A stretch of DNA of 64,000 bases from Pedobacter psychrotolerans (GCF_004340665.1 NZ_SLWO01000005.1:398614-462613); one strand, 5' to 3'. Positions 54,613 through 63,236 are shown, numbered from the stretch's first letter. Numbers and translations: made by a program. The notes: generated by a model not told the origin, from the sequence alone.

Positions 54613-54900
54613 TTACCAAAGTAAGTTCTTTTTAACCACTTCAAAATTGCGAAAATCTTTAAGTGCTCCATCACTTACCTCAACATTTTCCACAACAGAT
54701 TTATCTGGTCCTTCTTTACACCAATCGATAAAGGCATCTAAAATAAACTGTTCTGCTTCAGCTTCGATATATACAGAACCATCTTTTTCATTCTTTACAA
54801 AGCCTTTTATGCCCATTTGATCGGCCACCGCTTTTGTGCTGGCCCTGAAAAACACCCCCTGCACTTTACCGCTTACTTTGATATCGATATGTTTTATCAT
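54613..54900 (-). CDS. acyP: Acylphosphatase
   Basis: A 95-residue enzyme hydrolysing carboxyl-phosphate bonds. The signature SGKVQGVFFRASTKAVA holds catalytic Arg19, and GFVKNEKDGSV holds catalytic Asn37; the fold ends with FEVVKK. It is complete and of usual length. A TAACTTTG element lies 4 nt before its ATG, the same arrangement as panD. Confidence 0.97.
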   Translation of the reverse strand: MIKHIDIKVSGKVQGVFFRASTKAVADQMGIKGFVKNEKDGSVYIEAEAEQFILDAFIDWCKEGPDKSVVENVEVSDGALKDFRNFEVVKKNLLW

Positions 54901-54904
54901 GTAG

Positions 54905-54912
54905 CAAAGTTA
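54905..54912 (-). promoter_or_regulatory. Putative -7 element (TAACTTTG) directly before acyP
   Basis: On the minus strand TAACTTTG is followed by CTAC and the ATG. Spacing is identical to panD, so the transcript is probably leaderless. Confidence 0.55.
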
Positions 54913-55048
54913 ATGCTTTTGAATGATGTTGAGCTTATTTTTTGAGCTCGAACTTACTAAAGCACTTCCTGAGTACATGAGCGAACCGCACTGGTTAAAT
55001 CTAAGATAAACTGCTGGCAATCATTAAATATTCGGTGTCATCAGAGGG

Positions 55049-55999
55049 CTATGATGAAAAATTTAAGTGAGTTAAATATTTTTTTTGATCAATAAAATCC
55101 CTCCAAATTTCATCCAGAATTTGGGAGGCGGGTTTAATTTCATTTAGCATTGCCGAGACCTGGCCAATTTCCAGTTCACCATTTTCAAGATCACCGTCAA
55201 ACATACCTTGTTTCGCTCTTGCTTTCCCTAAAAGTGCCATCAATTGTGTTCGGTCGGCTCCTTCAGCTTCTGCTTGCGCAACGGCATCTGCAAATTCATT
55301 TTTAAGCAATCGCACGGGTACCAGTTTTTTCATGGCTAGCCGCGTATCACCTTCAACAGCCGAAATAATTTTATTTTTAAATGCCGGATGAGCCGATGAT
55401 TCTTCGGCAACTGCAAAGGCAGAACCTATTTGAACAGCATCAGCACCCAGCGCAAAAGCAGCAAGCATCGATTTTCCGCTGGCAATACCACCCGCAGCAA
55501 TAACGGGGATCTGCACCACTTCAATAATCATTGGAATCAAACACATGGTAGTGGTTTCTTCTCTGCCATTGTGTCCTCCGGCTTCAAAACCTTCGGCTAC
55601 AATCGCATCTACGCCTGCTTCCTGCGCTTTCTTTGCAAACTTAATGTTGGCAATCACATGCACAACCGTAATACCTTTTTCTTTTAAAAAGCTTGTCCAG
55701 GTAGTGGGATTACCCGCAGATGTAAAAACGATTTTCACTTCCTCCTTTATTGTGATATCAATAATTTCCTGAATGTTTGGGTACAATAAAGGAATGTTTA
55801 CTGCAAATGGTTTATCAGTAGCCAGTTTGCATTTTTGAATATGTGTTCTTAAAACCTCAGGATACATTGAACCAGCACCGATGATGCCTAAACCTCCTGC
55901 ATTAGAAACCGCAGCAGCCAGTTTCCAGCCGCTACACCATACCATACCCGCCTGGATGATGGGATATTTGATATTAAAGAGTTTACAGATGGAGTTCAT
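55049..55999 (-). CDS. Nitronate monooxygenase / enoyl-ACP reductase II family flavoprotein
   Basis: A 316-residue TIM-barrel FMN enzyme. It begins CKLFNIKYPIIQAGMVWCSG, then AAVSNAGGLGIIGAGSM, VVHVIANIKFAKKAQEAGVD, AIVAEGFEAGGHNGREETTT and PVIAAGGIASGKSMLAAFAL followed by GADAVQIGSAF. Members are annotated either as nitronate monooxygenases or as FabK-type enoyl-ACP reductases. The sequence alone does not decide between the two, so no symbol is given. It stands alone; acyP lies 149 bp after its stop. Confidence 0.85.
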   Translation of the reverse strand: MNSICKLFNIKYPIIQAGMVWCSGWKLAAAVSNAGGLGIIGAGSMYPEVLRTHIQKCKLATDKPFAVNIPLLYPNIQEIIDITIKEEVKIVFTSAGNPTTWTSFLKEKGITVVHVIANIKFAKKAQEAGVDAIVAEGFEAGGHNGREETTTMCLIPMIIEVVQIPVIAAGGIASGKSMLAAFALGADAVQIGSAFAVAEESSAHPAFKNKIISAVEGDTRLAMKKLVPVRLLKNEFADAVAQAEAEGADRTQLMALLGKARAKQGMFDGDLENGELEIGQVSAMLNEIKPASQILDEIWRDFIDQKKYLTHLNFSS

Positions 56000-56011
56000 A
56001 AGCGATGCTGA

Positions 56012-56272
56012 TCAATGATAATGTCCACGAAGGGAGTGAATGATTATCATTTCTGATTGAACTTCGTAGATTAAATGGTGTTCTCGATTTATTCTTCTAG
56101 ATCAGTTTCCTGATTGTTCGTATTTGAGTGCTTCTGGTTTGCCAATTCCATCGAATGGTGTTGCCTGAATATTCTCTAAAAGACTTCGGATTTTTTTTAG
56201 AATAACCTGATTGCCTGATTTTTTAAAATAGTTTAAATCATCAAGAGCAATAAGTGTAAATTCTATTTCCAT
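56012..56272 (-). pseudogene. YoeB/Txe-type toxin gene with an internal stop codon
   Basis: The frame from the ATG at 56272 matches YoeB mRNA-cleaving toxins over the full length: it begins MEIEFTLIALDDLNYFKK, has FDGIGKPEALKYEQSGN, then a TGA at 56104-56102 (codon 57), then SRRINREHHLIYEV and IIHSLRGHYH to the natural stop at 56012. YoeB proteins have Trp at the stop position (SGxWSRRI), so one change, TGG to TGA, explains it. The catalytic Glu, Arg, His and Tyr positions are all otherwise intact. Its start overlaps the antitoxin's end. A 56-residue product without the active site would be made. Confidence 0.85.
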
Positions 56273-56478
56273 ACCTCATCTAAATTCACCTTAACAGTTT
56301 TACCTTCTTTAGCCTGTTGTTTGCTAACTTTCATTTTCGCTGTGAATTCAGCATTGTATGGTTGCTTATTTTCCTCAAATGAAATATTAAAAGCTTTCAT
56401 AAAAGCTTTAAGCGCTGAAAGTTGCTCTTTGTTTTCAGGATGTACGATCAATGTTCCCATATATTCAAAATTACGCAA
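56263..56478 (-). CDS. Antitoxin of a YoeB-type pair (DUF2683-like)
   Basis: A 71-residue small protein, or 65 residues from the second Met (MGTLIVHPENKEQLSALKAF). The pattern of a short beta-strand, the NKEQLSALKAFMKAFNISFE helix and a lysine-rich C-terminal region that would wrap a toxin fits the DUF2683-type antitoxins found beside YoeB genes in this phylum. It overlaps the toxin start by 10 bp, as coupled toxin-antitoxin genes do. It is intact, whereas the toxin is broken. Confidence 0.75.
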   Translation of the reverse strand: MRNFEYMGTLIVHPENKEQLSALKAFMKAFNISFEENKQPYNAEFTAKMKVSKQQAKEGKTVKVNLDEVWK

Positions 56479-56515
56479 AACTTATTGTGGAACAAATAGA
56501 TCAGATTTTTAGTTA

Positions 56516-57682
56516 TTAAGCTAATTTTATGACTTGATCACTTTGAATTATAAACTCTTCTGATAACTGAATCAGATTTAGTCCAGGTTTTTTACCTGGT
56601 TCGATAGTGCCTAATTGTATATCTAACCCAAGAAATTCAGCGCCATTAATGGTAGACCATTGCAAAAGCTTTTCAAAAGCTACTTTTTTCTGTTCTTGCA
56701 AAGTTTTCATTTCGGCTAAAATATTCAGCTGATGATTACTGGCCAGGCTATCGGTTCCCAAGGTAATTTTTAAATTTTCCCGAATGAATAAATCAACATT
56801 CGGTAATGAATTTTCGATATATAAATTAGCCTGCGGACATAAACACCAATATAGATTGTTGTGATTCCGTTTCGCAAAGGTGATGTCATCCTCATTCGAA
56901 ACCGTATTATGAACCAATAGTATTTTTTGTTTTGTAATGTAGGGCAGCCAGGTTTGCAGAGAAGTTTTCCCTGATGGTTCAAAAAAGGAAATATCTAATC
57001 CAAGGAATTTATAGAGATCCAAAAAACCTCCCGATTTATTTTCAAAAAATAAATTTTCATCTGTAGTTTCCTGATTATGGATACTCAAAAAGGCATTATC
57101 TTTTTCTGCAGCTTCATTAATTAGTGTAAAAAGTTCTGGCGATACCGAATAGGGCGCATGTGCCACCACCGATGCAGCTAAAGGTGAAAACTGATTTTTG
57201 ATATCATTTGCATAATTCATTGTAGCACTTGCCCGTTCAGGATTAAAACTCAAAGCCTCAATAAACGTATGATAATAAATTTTGCTTTGTTGCTTTATTT
57301 CTTTTGATGTGATTTGATTGGAAATATCACCTACCGCTACAATGCCGTTATCGAACATTTGCTGATCAGCATTTTGCATTGAAATTTCTATTTGTTCAGC
57401 CTCGGCAGATCTGTTTTTAATAACACTTTGAACAAATTTCGCCAGACCTGTCTGTTCCGGAATCTGCCCGATCATATGTGATAACTCTAAATGACAATGG
57501 GTATTTATGAAACCCGGAACAATGGCACCTGTATATTTATGAAGTGTTACATTAAGTTCACTTATCTGTTCAGCGTTGAAGACGCCGACTATTTCTCCTC
57601 TTTCATCCACTGAAATGGCACCATTTCTTAAAGGCGGCGAGCTTACAGGAAAAATCCAATCGGCTGAAAAATATTTTAGCAT
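56516..57682 (-). CDS. Amidohydrolase family protein (aminodeoxyfutalosine deaminase/TrzA-like)
   Basis: A 388-residue metal-dependent hydrolase. Metal-binding motifs are PGFINTHCHLELSHM near residues 54-69, VVAHAPYSVSPELF near 167-180, LSIHNQETTDENLFF near 199-213, LLVHNT near 255 and LGTDSLASN near 308. This is the deaminase branch (AtzA/TrzN/MqnX-like). The substrate cannot be told from sequence; no menaquinone genes are adjacent. The gene stands between the toxin-antitoxin pair and tRNA-Thr. Confidence 0.85.
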   Translation of the reverse strand: MLKYFSADWIFPVSSPPLRNGAISVDERGEIVGVFNAEQISELNVTLHKYTGAIVPGFINTHCHLELSHMIGQIPEQTGLAKFVQSVIKNRSAEAEQIEISMQNADQQMFDNGIVAVGDISNQITSKEIKQQSKIYYHTFIEALSFNPERASATMNYANDIKNQFSPLAASVVAHAPYSVSPELFTLINEAAEKDNAFLSIHNQETTDENLFFENKSGGFLDLYKFLGLDISFFEPSGKTSLQTWLPYITKQKILLVHNTVSNEDDITFAKRNHNNLYWCLCPQANLYIENSLPNVDLFIRENLKITLGTDSLASNHQLNILAEMKTLQEQKKVAFEKLLQWSTINGAEFLGLDIQLGTIEPGKKPGLNLIQLSEEFIIQSDQVIKLA

Positions 57683-57688
57683 GAAGCG

Positions 57689-57797
57689 AATTTAGGATTT
57701 TAGATTTACGATTTGTAACGTAGCGAAGAGTAAAATGCCAGAAGAGAATTTTGGCTTTCGAAATAAATTTAAAATTGCAAATTCTACAATCGTAAAT
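57689..57797. repeat. Inverted GATTNNN heptad arrays
   Basis: GATTTTA, GATTTAC, GATTTGT at 57695-57718 face a second set at 57771-57797 that reads GATTGTA, GAATTTG, CAATTTT on the minus strand. The array lies between the amidohydrolase gene and tRNA-Thr, directly at the 3' side of the tRNA gene. Confidence 0.6.
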
Positions 57798-57804
57798 AAA
57801 AAAG

Positions 57805-57877
<73 letters not shown>

Positions 57878-58584
57878 TTTTTAATCGGGCTGCAATGATA
57901 GAAAAAAAACTTCTCTGGAGAAAATTTATTTTAAGTTTTTGAAAATTTAACTGAAAAAGCCGCTTTGCAATGACGATAACATAAAGAACTAACTTAATAA
58001 GAACTTCATAATGCATCTTCTCGACACTTAATTACAAGCTCGTCATTGCGAGGTACGAAGCAATCTATTTAGCAAGAAAGATTGCTTCGGCAGCTGAAAA
58101 AGCCACCTCGCAATGACAAAAACATAAAGAACTAACTTATAAGAACTTCATAACGCCTCTTCTCGACACTTAATTATACTCTCATCATTGCGAGGTACGA
58201 AGCAATCTATTTAGCGAAGAAGATTGCTTCGGTAGCTGAAAAGCCAGCCTCGCAATGACGACAACATAAAGAACTAACTTATAGGAACTTCATAACGCCT
58301 CCTCTCGACACTTAATTATACTCTCGTCATTGCGAGGCACGAAGCAATCTATTTAGCGAAGAAGTTTGCTTCGTCAGCTGAAAAAGCCACCTCGCAATGC
58401 CGAAAATATAAACCAAACCTGTAGTCAATACCCACAACTTGTGGAGAAATTCCACAGTTTAATTTTTCTGGCATAAACTTAAAAAACTGATAAACAAATA
58501 TTTAACATTTCATGCCAGCTTTGGCATCATTATGAAACATTAGCAAGTATTGTTACACATATTAAATATTAAAATTTATATACT
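57878..58584. other. Gene-free region holding the palindromic repeat block
   Basis: About 700 bp without a credible coding frame. It holds the tandem 142-bp repeats (57951-58402) and, in the last 180 bp, AT-rich DNA up to the first small secreted protein gene. No promoter with both elements was recognised before that gene. Confidence 0.7.
57951..58402. repeat. Tandem 142-bp repeats built on a REP-like palindrome
   Basis: Three full units and one partial. Each palindrome starts CGTCATTGCGAGG..CGAAGCAATC and closes with GATTGCTTCG..CCTCGCAATGAC; they lie at 58041-58117, 58183-58260 and 58325-58402. Between them is a conserved unit including ACATAAAGAACTAACTTA and TCTCGACACTTAATTA. A half palindrome ending GCAATGACG lies at 57951-57975. 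The palindrome resembles REP/BIME elements seen in many genomes. Spacing and length exclude a CRISPR array. Confidence 0.88.
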
Positions 58585-58899
58585 ATGAAAAAGTTCATTT
58601 TATCAGCTACATTCTTAGCGTTCGCAGGGTTCTCAGCAGTACAAGCAAGTGAAGTAAATACAATTAAAAATCATGCAATTGTTGCAGTTCAAGATAGCGC
58701 AGTTAAAACTCCGATTAAAATAGAAGAACTTCCAGAACCAGTAGCTACAGCATTAAAATCAGATGCTTATAAAGGATGGACAGCTACTGAAGCATGGGCA
58801 GTTAAAGAAGGTGCTAAAGAGTATTTCTTAATTAATGTTAAAAAAGAAGCAGAAACAGGTTCTGTAAAAATTGACAAAGAAGGTAAACCAGTTCAATAA
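58585..58899 (+). CDS. Small secreted PepSY-like protein (copy 1)
   Basis: A 104-residue protein with a signal peptide (MKKFILSATFLAFAGFSAVQ, cleaved after QAS or so). The mature 80 residues show IEELPEPVATALKSDAYKGW, then EAWAVKEGAKEYFLINVKK and a C-terminal KIDKEGKPV, a fold pattern like the short PepSY-like domains that follow the x-L-P-x-x-V/A-x-x-A-L motif. Function is unknown. A near-identical copy starts 425 bp downstream, so this is a recent tandem duplication. Confidence 0.8.
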   Translation: MKKFILSATFLAFAGFSAVQASEVNTIKNHAIVAVQDSAVKTPIKIEELPEPVATALKSDAYKGWTATEAWAVKEGAKEYFLINVKKEAETGSVKIDKEGKPVQ

Positions 58900-59009
58900 T
58901 CAAATTGCCATAAGGCATAATCAACTATAAGTGTAGCCACAGGGCTAGACTCAACTAAAACGAATCACGAAACTATTTAATAGTTTCATCAACATTAAAT
59001 TTTAAAAAG

Positions 59010-59324
59010 ATGAAAAAATTAATTTTATCAACTGCGTTCTTAGCTTTTGCAGGATTCTCAGCAGTACAAGCGAGTGAAGTAAATACAATGAAAAATGCTG
59101 CAATTGTTGCAGTTCAAGATAGTGCAGTAAAAACTCCGGTTAAATTAGAAGAATTGCCAGAGCCAGTAACTACCGCATTAAAGTCTGATACCTATAAAGG
59201 TTGGACAGCTACTGAAGCTTTCTCCGTTAAAGAGGGCACGAAAGAATATTTCGTGATCAACGTAAAAAAAGAAGCGGAAACAGGTTCGATAAAAATCGAC
59301 AAAGATGGTAAACCAGTTGAATAA
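59010..59324 (+). CDS. Small secreted PepSY-like protein (copy 2)
   Basis: A 104-residue paralogue of the preceding gene, about 85% identical by eye, with the same signal peptide (MKKLILSTAFLAFAGFSAVQ) and the same LEELPEPVTTALKSDTYKGW and EAFSVKEGTKEYFVINVKK segments. Differences are mostly conservative (for example W to F at EAW/EAF), so both copies appear to be maintained. The 110-bp gap between the copies includes GAAACTATTTAATAGTTTC, a small palindrome. A terminator follows it, and then the response regulator. Confidence 0.8.
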   Translation: MKKLILSTAFLAFAGFSAVQASEVNTMKNAAIVAVQDSAVKTPVKLEELPEPVTTALKSDTYKGWTATEAFSVKEGTKEYFVINVKKEAETGSIKIDKDGKPVE

Positions 59325-59353
59325 TCCCTAAATATTACATCTACCTATTATAA

Positions 59354-59380
59354 GAAAGGCCAGTTTTTAACTGGCTTTTC
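59354..59380 (+). terminator. Terminator after the second PepSY-like gene
   Basis: AAGAAAGGCCAGTT and AACTGGCTTTTCTT form a near-perfect stem around a 3-nt loop, ending in a T-rich tail that merges with the next promoter element. Confidence 0.8.
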
Positions 59381-59381
59381 T

Positions 59382-59389
59382 TATTTTTG
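59382..59389 (+). promoter_or_regulatory. Putative -7 element (TATTTTTG) directly before the response regulator
   Basis: TATTTTTG, then TTGT, then the ATG at 59394: the same 4-nt spacing as panD and acyP. The element overlaps the tail of the preceding terminator, and no -33 element is visible. Confidence 0.45.
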
Positions 59390-59393
59390 TTGT

Positions 59394-60725
59394 ATGGCGA
59401 AAATCCTGATTTTAGAAGACGATACAACATTTGCACAATTGCTGGAAGGTTTTTTGACTAAACATGGTCATGAAATTAGCTTGGCTACGCATATCAAACC
59501 TTCTTTCCAATTAATTGAAAATGAGAAATTTGACTTATTTTTAATAGACTATCGCCTCCCGGATGGCATCGGGTTTGACGTAATTACACATACCAGAAAT
59601 CAAGGTATCTCTACGCCCATTATCATTATGACCAGCTTTAATGATGTCCGCACGGCAGTAAAATCCATCCAAATGGGTGCCTTTGATTATATTACCAAGC
59701 CAGTCAATCCTGATGAACTTTTAATGGTGATTAAAAATTCTCTGGTTAAAAAAGAATCAAAAGATATTAAAATTGAAACGGCAGATTCGGATTTGATCAA
59801 AGGTAAAAGCGCCATCGCAGATAGATTATATGAACACATTGATTTAGTTGCACCCACAGATATGTCTGTTATTATTCAGGGGGAAAGTGGTACAGGAAAG
59901 GAATTTGCAGCCAGAACACTACATCAGCAAAGCAAGCGGGCAAGCAAGCCTTTTGTAGCTATTGATTGTGGGGCTTTATCAAAAGATTTGGCTGCAAGTG
60001 AATTATTCGGACACATTAAAGGTGCTTTTACAGGTGCATTGAATGATAAAAAGGGTCAGTTTGAAGTGGCAAATGGTGGCACTTTATTTTTAGATGAGGT
60101 TGGAAATTTAAGCTACGAAGTGCAGATCAAGTTACTTCGTGCTTTGCAGGAGCGGGTGATTCAACCTTTAGGCAGCACTAAACAAGTTTCGGTGGATGTT
60201 CGGATTATTACTGCGACGAATGATGATTTGTTAAACAGCATTTCCAGTGGTGAGTTTCGAGAAGATTTATACCATCGCCTGAATGAATTTAAAATTCAAT
60301 TACCCCCGCTGAGAAACAGGGGTAGTGATCTGGAATTATTTATCAATCATTTTGTACAACTTTCCAATCGCGATCTGGATAGGAATGTGAAAAGTATTTC
60401 TGCAGAGGCAAAATCTTTATTGCTAAATTATGATTGGCCAGGAAATTTAAGAGAGCTTAGCAATGTCATTAAACGCATGGTTTTATTAACTCCCGGCGAA
60501 GTAGCGCAGGTTAATGCCTTGCCTGATGAAATGATGATTTCAGTTAACCAGCAAACCATGCCTGGAAATGCTTCAGATTTAAAGGCTGTAAATGAGCAGA
60601 ATGAGAAAACCTTAATCGCCGAAACCTTAATTAAAGTAAAGCACAACAAATCTAAAGCTGCTAAAATGCTTAATATCGATCGAAAAACGCTTTATTCAAA
60701 AATGGAACGATACGGAATTGAATAG
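59394..60725 (+). CDS. Sigma-54-dependent response regulator (NtrC family)
   Basis: A 443-residue transcription activator. The receiver domain (1-115) has Asp9, Asp10, phosphoacceptor Asp52 in LIDYRLPDG, Thr80 and Lys102. The AAA+ domain has Walker A GESGTGKE (163-170), the sigma-54-contacting loop GAFTGA (210-215), Walker B GGTLFLDEVG (228-237) and an arginine-finger region. A Fis-type helix-turn-helix closes the protein (KSKAAKMLNIDRKTLYSKME). Targets would need sigma-54 promoters. It ends 33 bp from the convergent hybrid kinase gene, its probable partner. Confidence 0.95.
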   Translation: MAKILILEDDTTFAQLLEGFLTKHGHEISLATHIKPSFQLIENEKFDLFLIDYRLPDGIGFDVITHTRNQGISTPIIIMTSFNDVRTAVKSIQMGAFDYITKPVNPDELLMVIKNSLVKKESKDIKIETADSDLIKGKSAIADRLYEHIDLVAPTDMSVIIQGESGTGKEFAARTLHQQSKRASKPFVAIDCGALSKDLAASELFGHIKGAFTGALNDKKGQFEVANGGTLFLDEVGNLSYEVQIKLLRALQERVIQPLGSTKQVSVDVRIITATNDDLLNSISSGEFREDLYHRLNEFKIQLPPLRNRGSDLELFINHFVQLSNRDLDRNVKSISAEAKSLLLNYDWPGNLRELSNVIKRMVLLTPGEVAQVNALPDEMMISVNQQTMPGNASDLKAVNEQNEKTLIAETLIKVKHNKSKAAKMLNIDRKTLYSKMERYGIE

Positions 60726-60758
60726 GCTAACCATCAAATAAGAACACACTAAAACTTA

Positions 60759-63236
60759 CTACTTCTCGCCAACTGGTTCCATTTCTTTTAATGCTGCAAT
60801 TAGCACATCCAGCTCGGTAAGTTGATTTAGCACTTCAGCCTTAACCTCCTGATTCAAACCATTATCCGCAATCTCTATTTCAAGTTGTCTCATAGCCTGT
60901 GCCAGGGTTTTCGAACCCATCTGTGCCGTTCGCCCGGCAATGCGATGAACGATTAGCCTGCTTTTATCCTGATCGTTTTCTTCCAGATGTATCTTTAATT
61001 CTGCCGAATCACTGATGCAATCCTGCTTAAATCTTGATAATATTTTTTCAAGCATCTGCTGATCGCCAAAAGTCATTTTTTCAATTGAAGAAAAATCAAA
61101 TTCAGGCGGTTTACTTTCAATCTTTTTTTTATCAAAAATAGAGAGCAAATCTACTGCACGGAAAGGCTTCATAATTAATCCGTCAAAACCTTCACTTAAA
61201 ACCATTTCCCGCTCCTCCGGCAATACCTGAGCAGTAATGGCATAAAATTTAACTTCGTCTGGTAGCTTTTTCTTCAGAATATGACAAAGTTCCATACCCG
61301 TCATTTCAGGCAGCCGCATATCCACCAATACATATTTGAGTTGTGGATCAGCTTCTTCCTGAAGCAGATCTACAACTTGATTAAAACTTTTAAAGGGAAT
61401 ATTATTTTTTTCGAAAATTAGTCCGCAAAGGTCAAGAATTAACCTGTCATCATCAATTATCCAAACCATTCCTGGATCTACTATGGCATAATGTTCCAGA
61501 TCAAGCGGATCTATAATCCTTTCTGAAGTTTCAAGATAGGTAAGGTAAATATTAAAAGTAGTACCTACGCCTGGCTTACTCTTCACATGGATTCTTCCGC
61601 CTTGTGCATCAATCAATGCTTTTACGATTGGCAAACCGAGACCTGTTCCGGTTTGATTGAGCACATATTGTTCCGGAGATTCAATCTGTTCAAACTCATT
61701 AAATATTTTAGGAATATCTTTTTCGTCAAAACCTATTCCTGTATCCTTTATGTTAAAGTTAAAGTGTAGATTTCCATCTTGCTTTTTGCAGGATGCCGTA
61801 AGCGTAATCACTCCCTTCAGAGTAAATTTCACAGCATTTCCAAGTAAATTAAAGAGAATCTGCTTCAGCCGGAAAGCATCTCCGCTAACAAACTCAACAC
61901 CACCTAAATCTAAATTGGTAACTAATTGCAGTGATTTCTGTTCAGCCAATGGGCGGATAACGGAAGTTACCTCGTCCAAAATCTTCTTGATATCAAAAAC
62001 CTGATTGTTAAAGCTAAACTCACCAGAAATAATACGGTTGTAATCCAATACTTCATTCACAATCTGAAGCAAATGAATGGAAGATTGATAAATGGCCTCA
62101 ACATCCTTTTTCTCAGGATGATTTTGTTGGGAAATTAATTCAGCATAACCCAGAATAGACTGTAAAGGCGTTCTGATCTCATGACTCATGTTAGATAGGA
62201 ACCGTTGCTTCGCCTTACCATGATATTCAGCCAGATCTTTAGCTTCTTCCAGTGCTTTACGATATTTATTGCTTTTGGTAATATCCGTCAGGATAAGGTA
62301 AAGCAAGATTACAGTAAGCAAAAAGAAAATAATAATAATCACAGTAATCTGTGTAATTCCATCATTTACAACTTCCTTCGCCTGTACACCATTCAAATCT
62401 ACTTGTGCTACGGCTTCACTTTCAACTTCTCTTAAAATCTGAAGCATTTGATTCGTTAAGGCATTACTAGCATTAGACAAGTCTGCTTCGCGTTTTAAAA
62501 ATTTCTGGCTTTTCTGACGTTGCTCCAGTTCAATACTTTTTAAAGAGCCAGTCATGCTTTTCATGATACTGTCTTCAGCCTTAGCATTCAGCGTATCGCG
62601 TTTAACTTTAAACTCTTCGTTAATGATTTTATAAACATCAGCTTTCTTTTTCCCAAAAAGTTTACTTAAAAAACCTCTTGATTTCTCTTCTTCTTCGGGT
62701 GCAACAGTAGTGGTTGAGGTGGTCGTTTCTGTGGTTAAAACAGCGCTATCCGTCTGACGGGAACGTGTAGCCACCAATTCATTTAGTTTTTGTACTTCAT
62801 TAGAAAACGACTTGGTATTCACCAGGGTTTCGCGAACTTTTAAATAAGCAATAAACTGTTTGTCGCGTTCTACCAGTAAGCGCTTAATCGATTTAATCCT
62901 GGTGAGTTGTAAGGAGTCTCCTGTGTAAAGTTTACGAAGGGTATCTAAACTTGATCTCAGTTTTCTTGATTCACGCAAAAAATTGTTATTACCCTGTTTA
63001 TTGAAAGCTTCATCCCGTTGCAGCTGATCAAGCCTGGCAATTTTATGTGATAAGTCATTTACAATTCGAAGTCTGGCGTTCGGAGCAGAAATCTCTTCAA
63101 CCGTATTCAGCATCCGTGTAAAGGCAAACTTGCTGATTCCCCAGGCCAAAAGCAAAGCAAAACAAGCGAATAAAAACCCGATGATGACTTTACTTTTTAC
63201 TGCCCTGAAAAAACGCTTCTGAATTGCGGCCGCCAT
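60759..63236 (-). CDS. Hybrid sensor histidine kinase with receiver and HPt domains
   Basis: An 825-residue membrane kinase. Membrane helices at about 16-34 and 297-317 enclose a 260-residue, mostly helical, periplasmic sensor region with a Thr-rich insertion and an acidic EEEEK stretch near 165-185. Then HisKA with His352 (FLSNMSHEIRTPL), the HATPase domain (N467, DTG 498-500, GTGLGL 530-535), a receiver with Asp639 (VLVDMRLPEMTG) and a C-terminal HPt with His764 (IVHRIAGRTAQMGS). A His-Asp-His relay to the adjacent response regulator's Asp52 is likely. Its signal is unknown. Confidence 0.95.
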   Translation of the reverse strand: MAAAIQKRFFRAVKSKVIIGFLFACFALLLAWGISKFAFTRMLNTVEEISAPNARLRIVNDLSHKIARLDQLQRDEAFNKQGNNNFLRESRKLRSSLDTLRKLYTGDSLQLTRIKSIKRLLVERDKQFIAYLKVRETLVNTKSFSNEVQKLNELVATRSRQTDSAVLTTETTTSTTTVAPEEEEKSRGFLSKLFGKKKADVYKIINEEFKVKRDTLNAKAEDSIMKSMTGSLKSIELEQRQKSQKFLKREADLSNASNALTNQMLQILREVESEAVAQVDLNGVQAKEVVNDGITQITVIIIIFFLLTVILLYLILTDITKSNKYRKALEEAKDLAEYHGKAKQRFLSNMSHEIRTPLQSILGYAELISQQNHPEKKDVEAIYQSSIHLLQIVNEVLDYNRIISGEFSFNNQVFDIKKILDEVTSVIRPLAEQKSLQLVTNLDLGGVEFVSGDAFRLKQILFNLLGNAVKFTLKGVITLTASCKKQDGNLHFNFNIKDTGIGFDEKDIPKIFNEFEQIESPEQYVLNQTGTGLGLPIVKALIDAQGGRIHVKSKPGVGTTFNIYLTYLETSERIIDPLDLEHYAIVDPGMVWIIDDDRLILDLCGLIFEKNNIPFKSFNQVVDLLQEEADPQLKYVLVDMRLPEMTGMELCHILKKKLPDEVKFYAITAQVLPEEREMVLSEGFDGLIMKPFRAVDLLSIFDKKKIESKPPEFDFSSIEKMTFGDQQMLEKILSRFKQDCISDSAELKIHLEENDQDKSRLIVHRIAGRTAQMGSKTLAQAMRQLEIEIADNGLNQEVKAEVLNQLTELDVLIAALKEMEPVGEK

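Noticed and set aside
56102..56104. Programmed recoding (selenocysteine) at the TGA in the YoeB-type gene
   Set aside because: The family has Trp there, no selenocysteine machinery or SECIS-like hairpin is visible, and a single TGG-to-TGA change explains it.
57951..58402. Possible CRISPR array
   Set aside because: Repeat period is about 142 bp, units are palindromic with near-identical linkers, and no unique spacers or cas genes are present.
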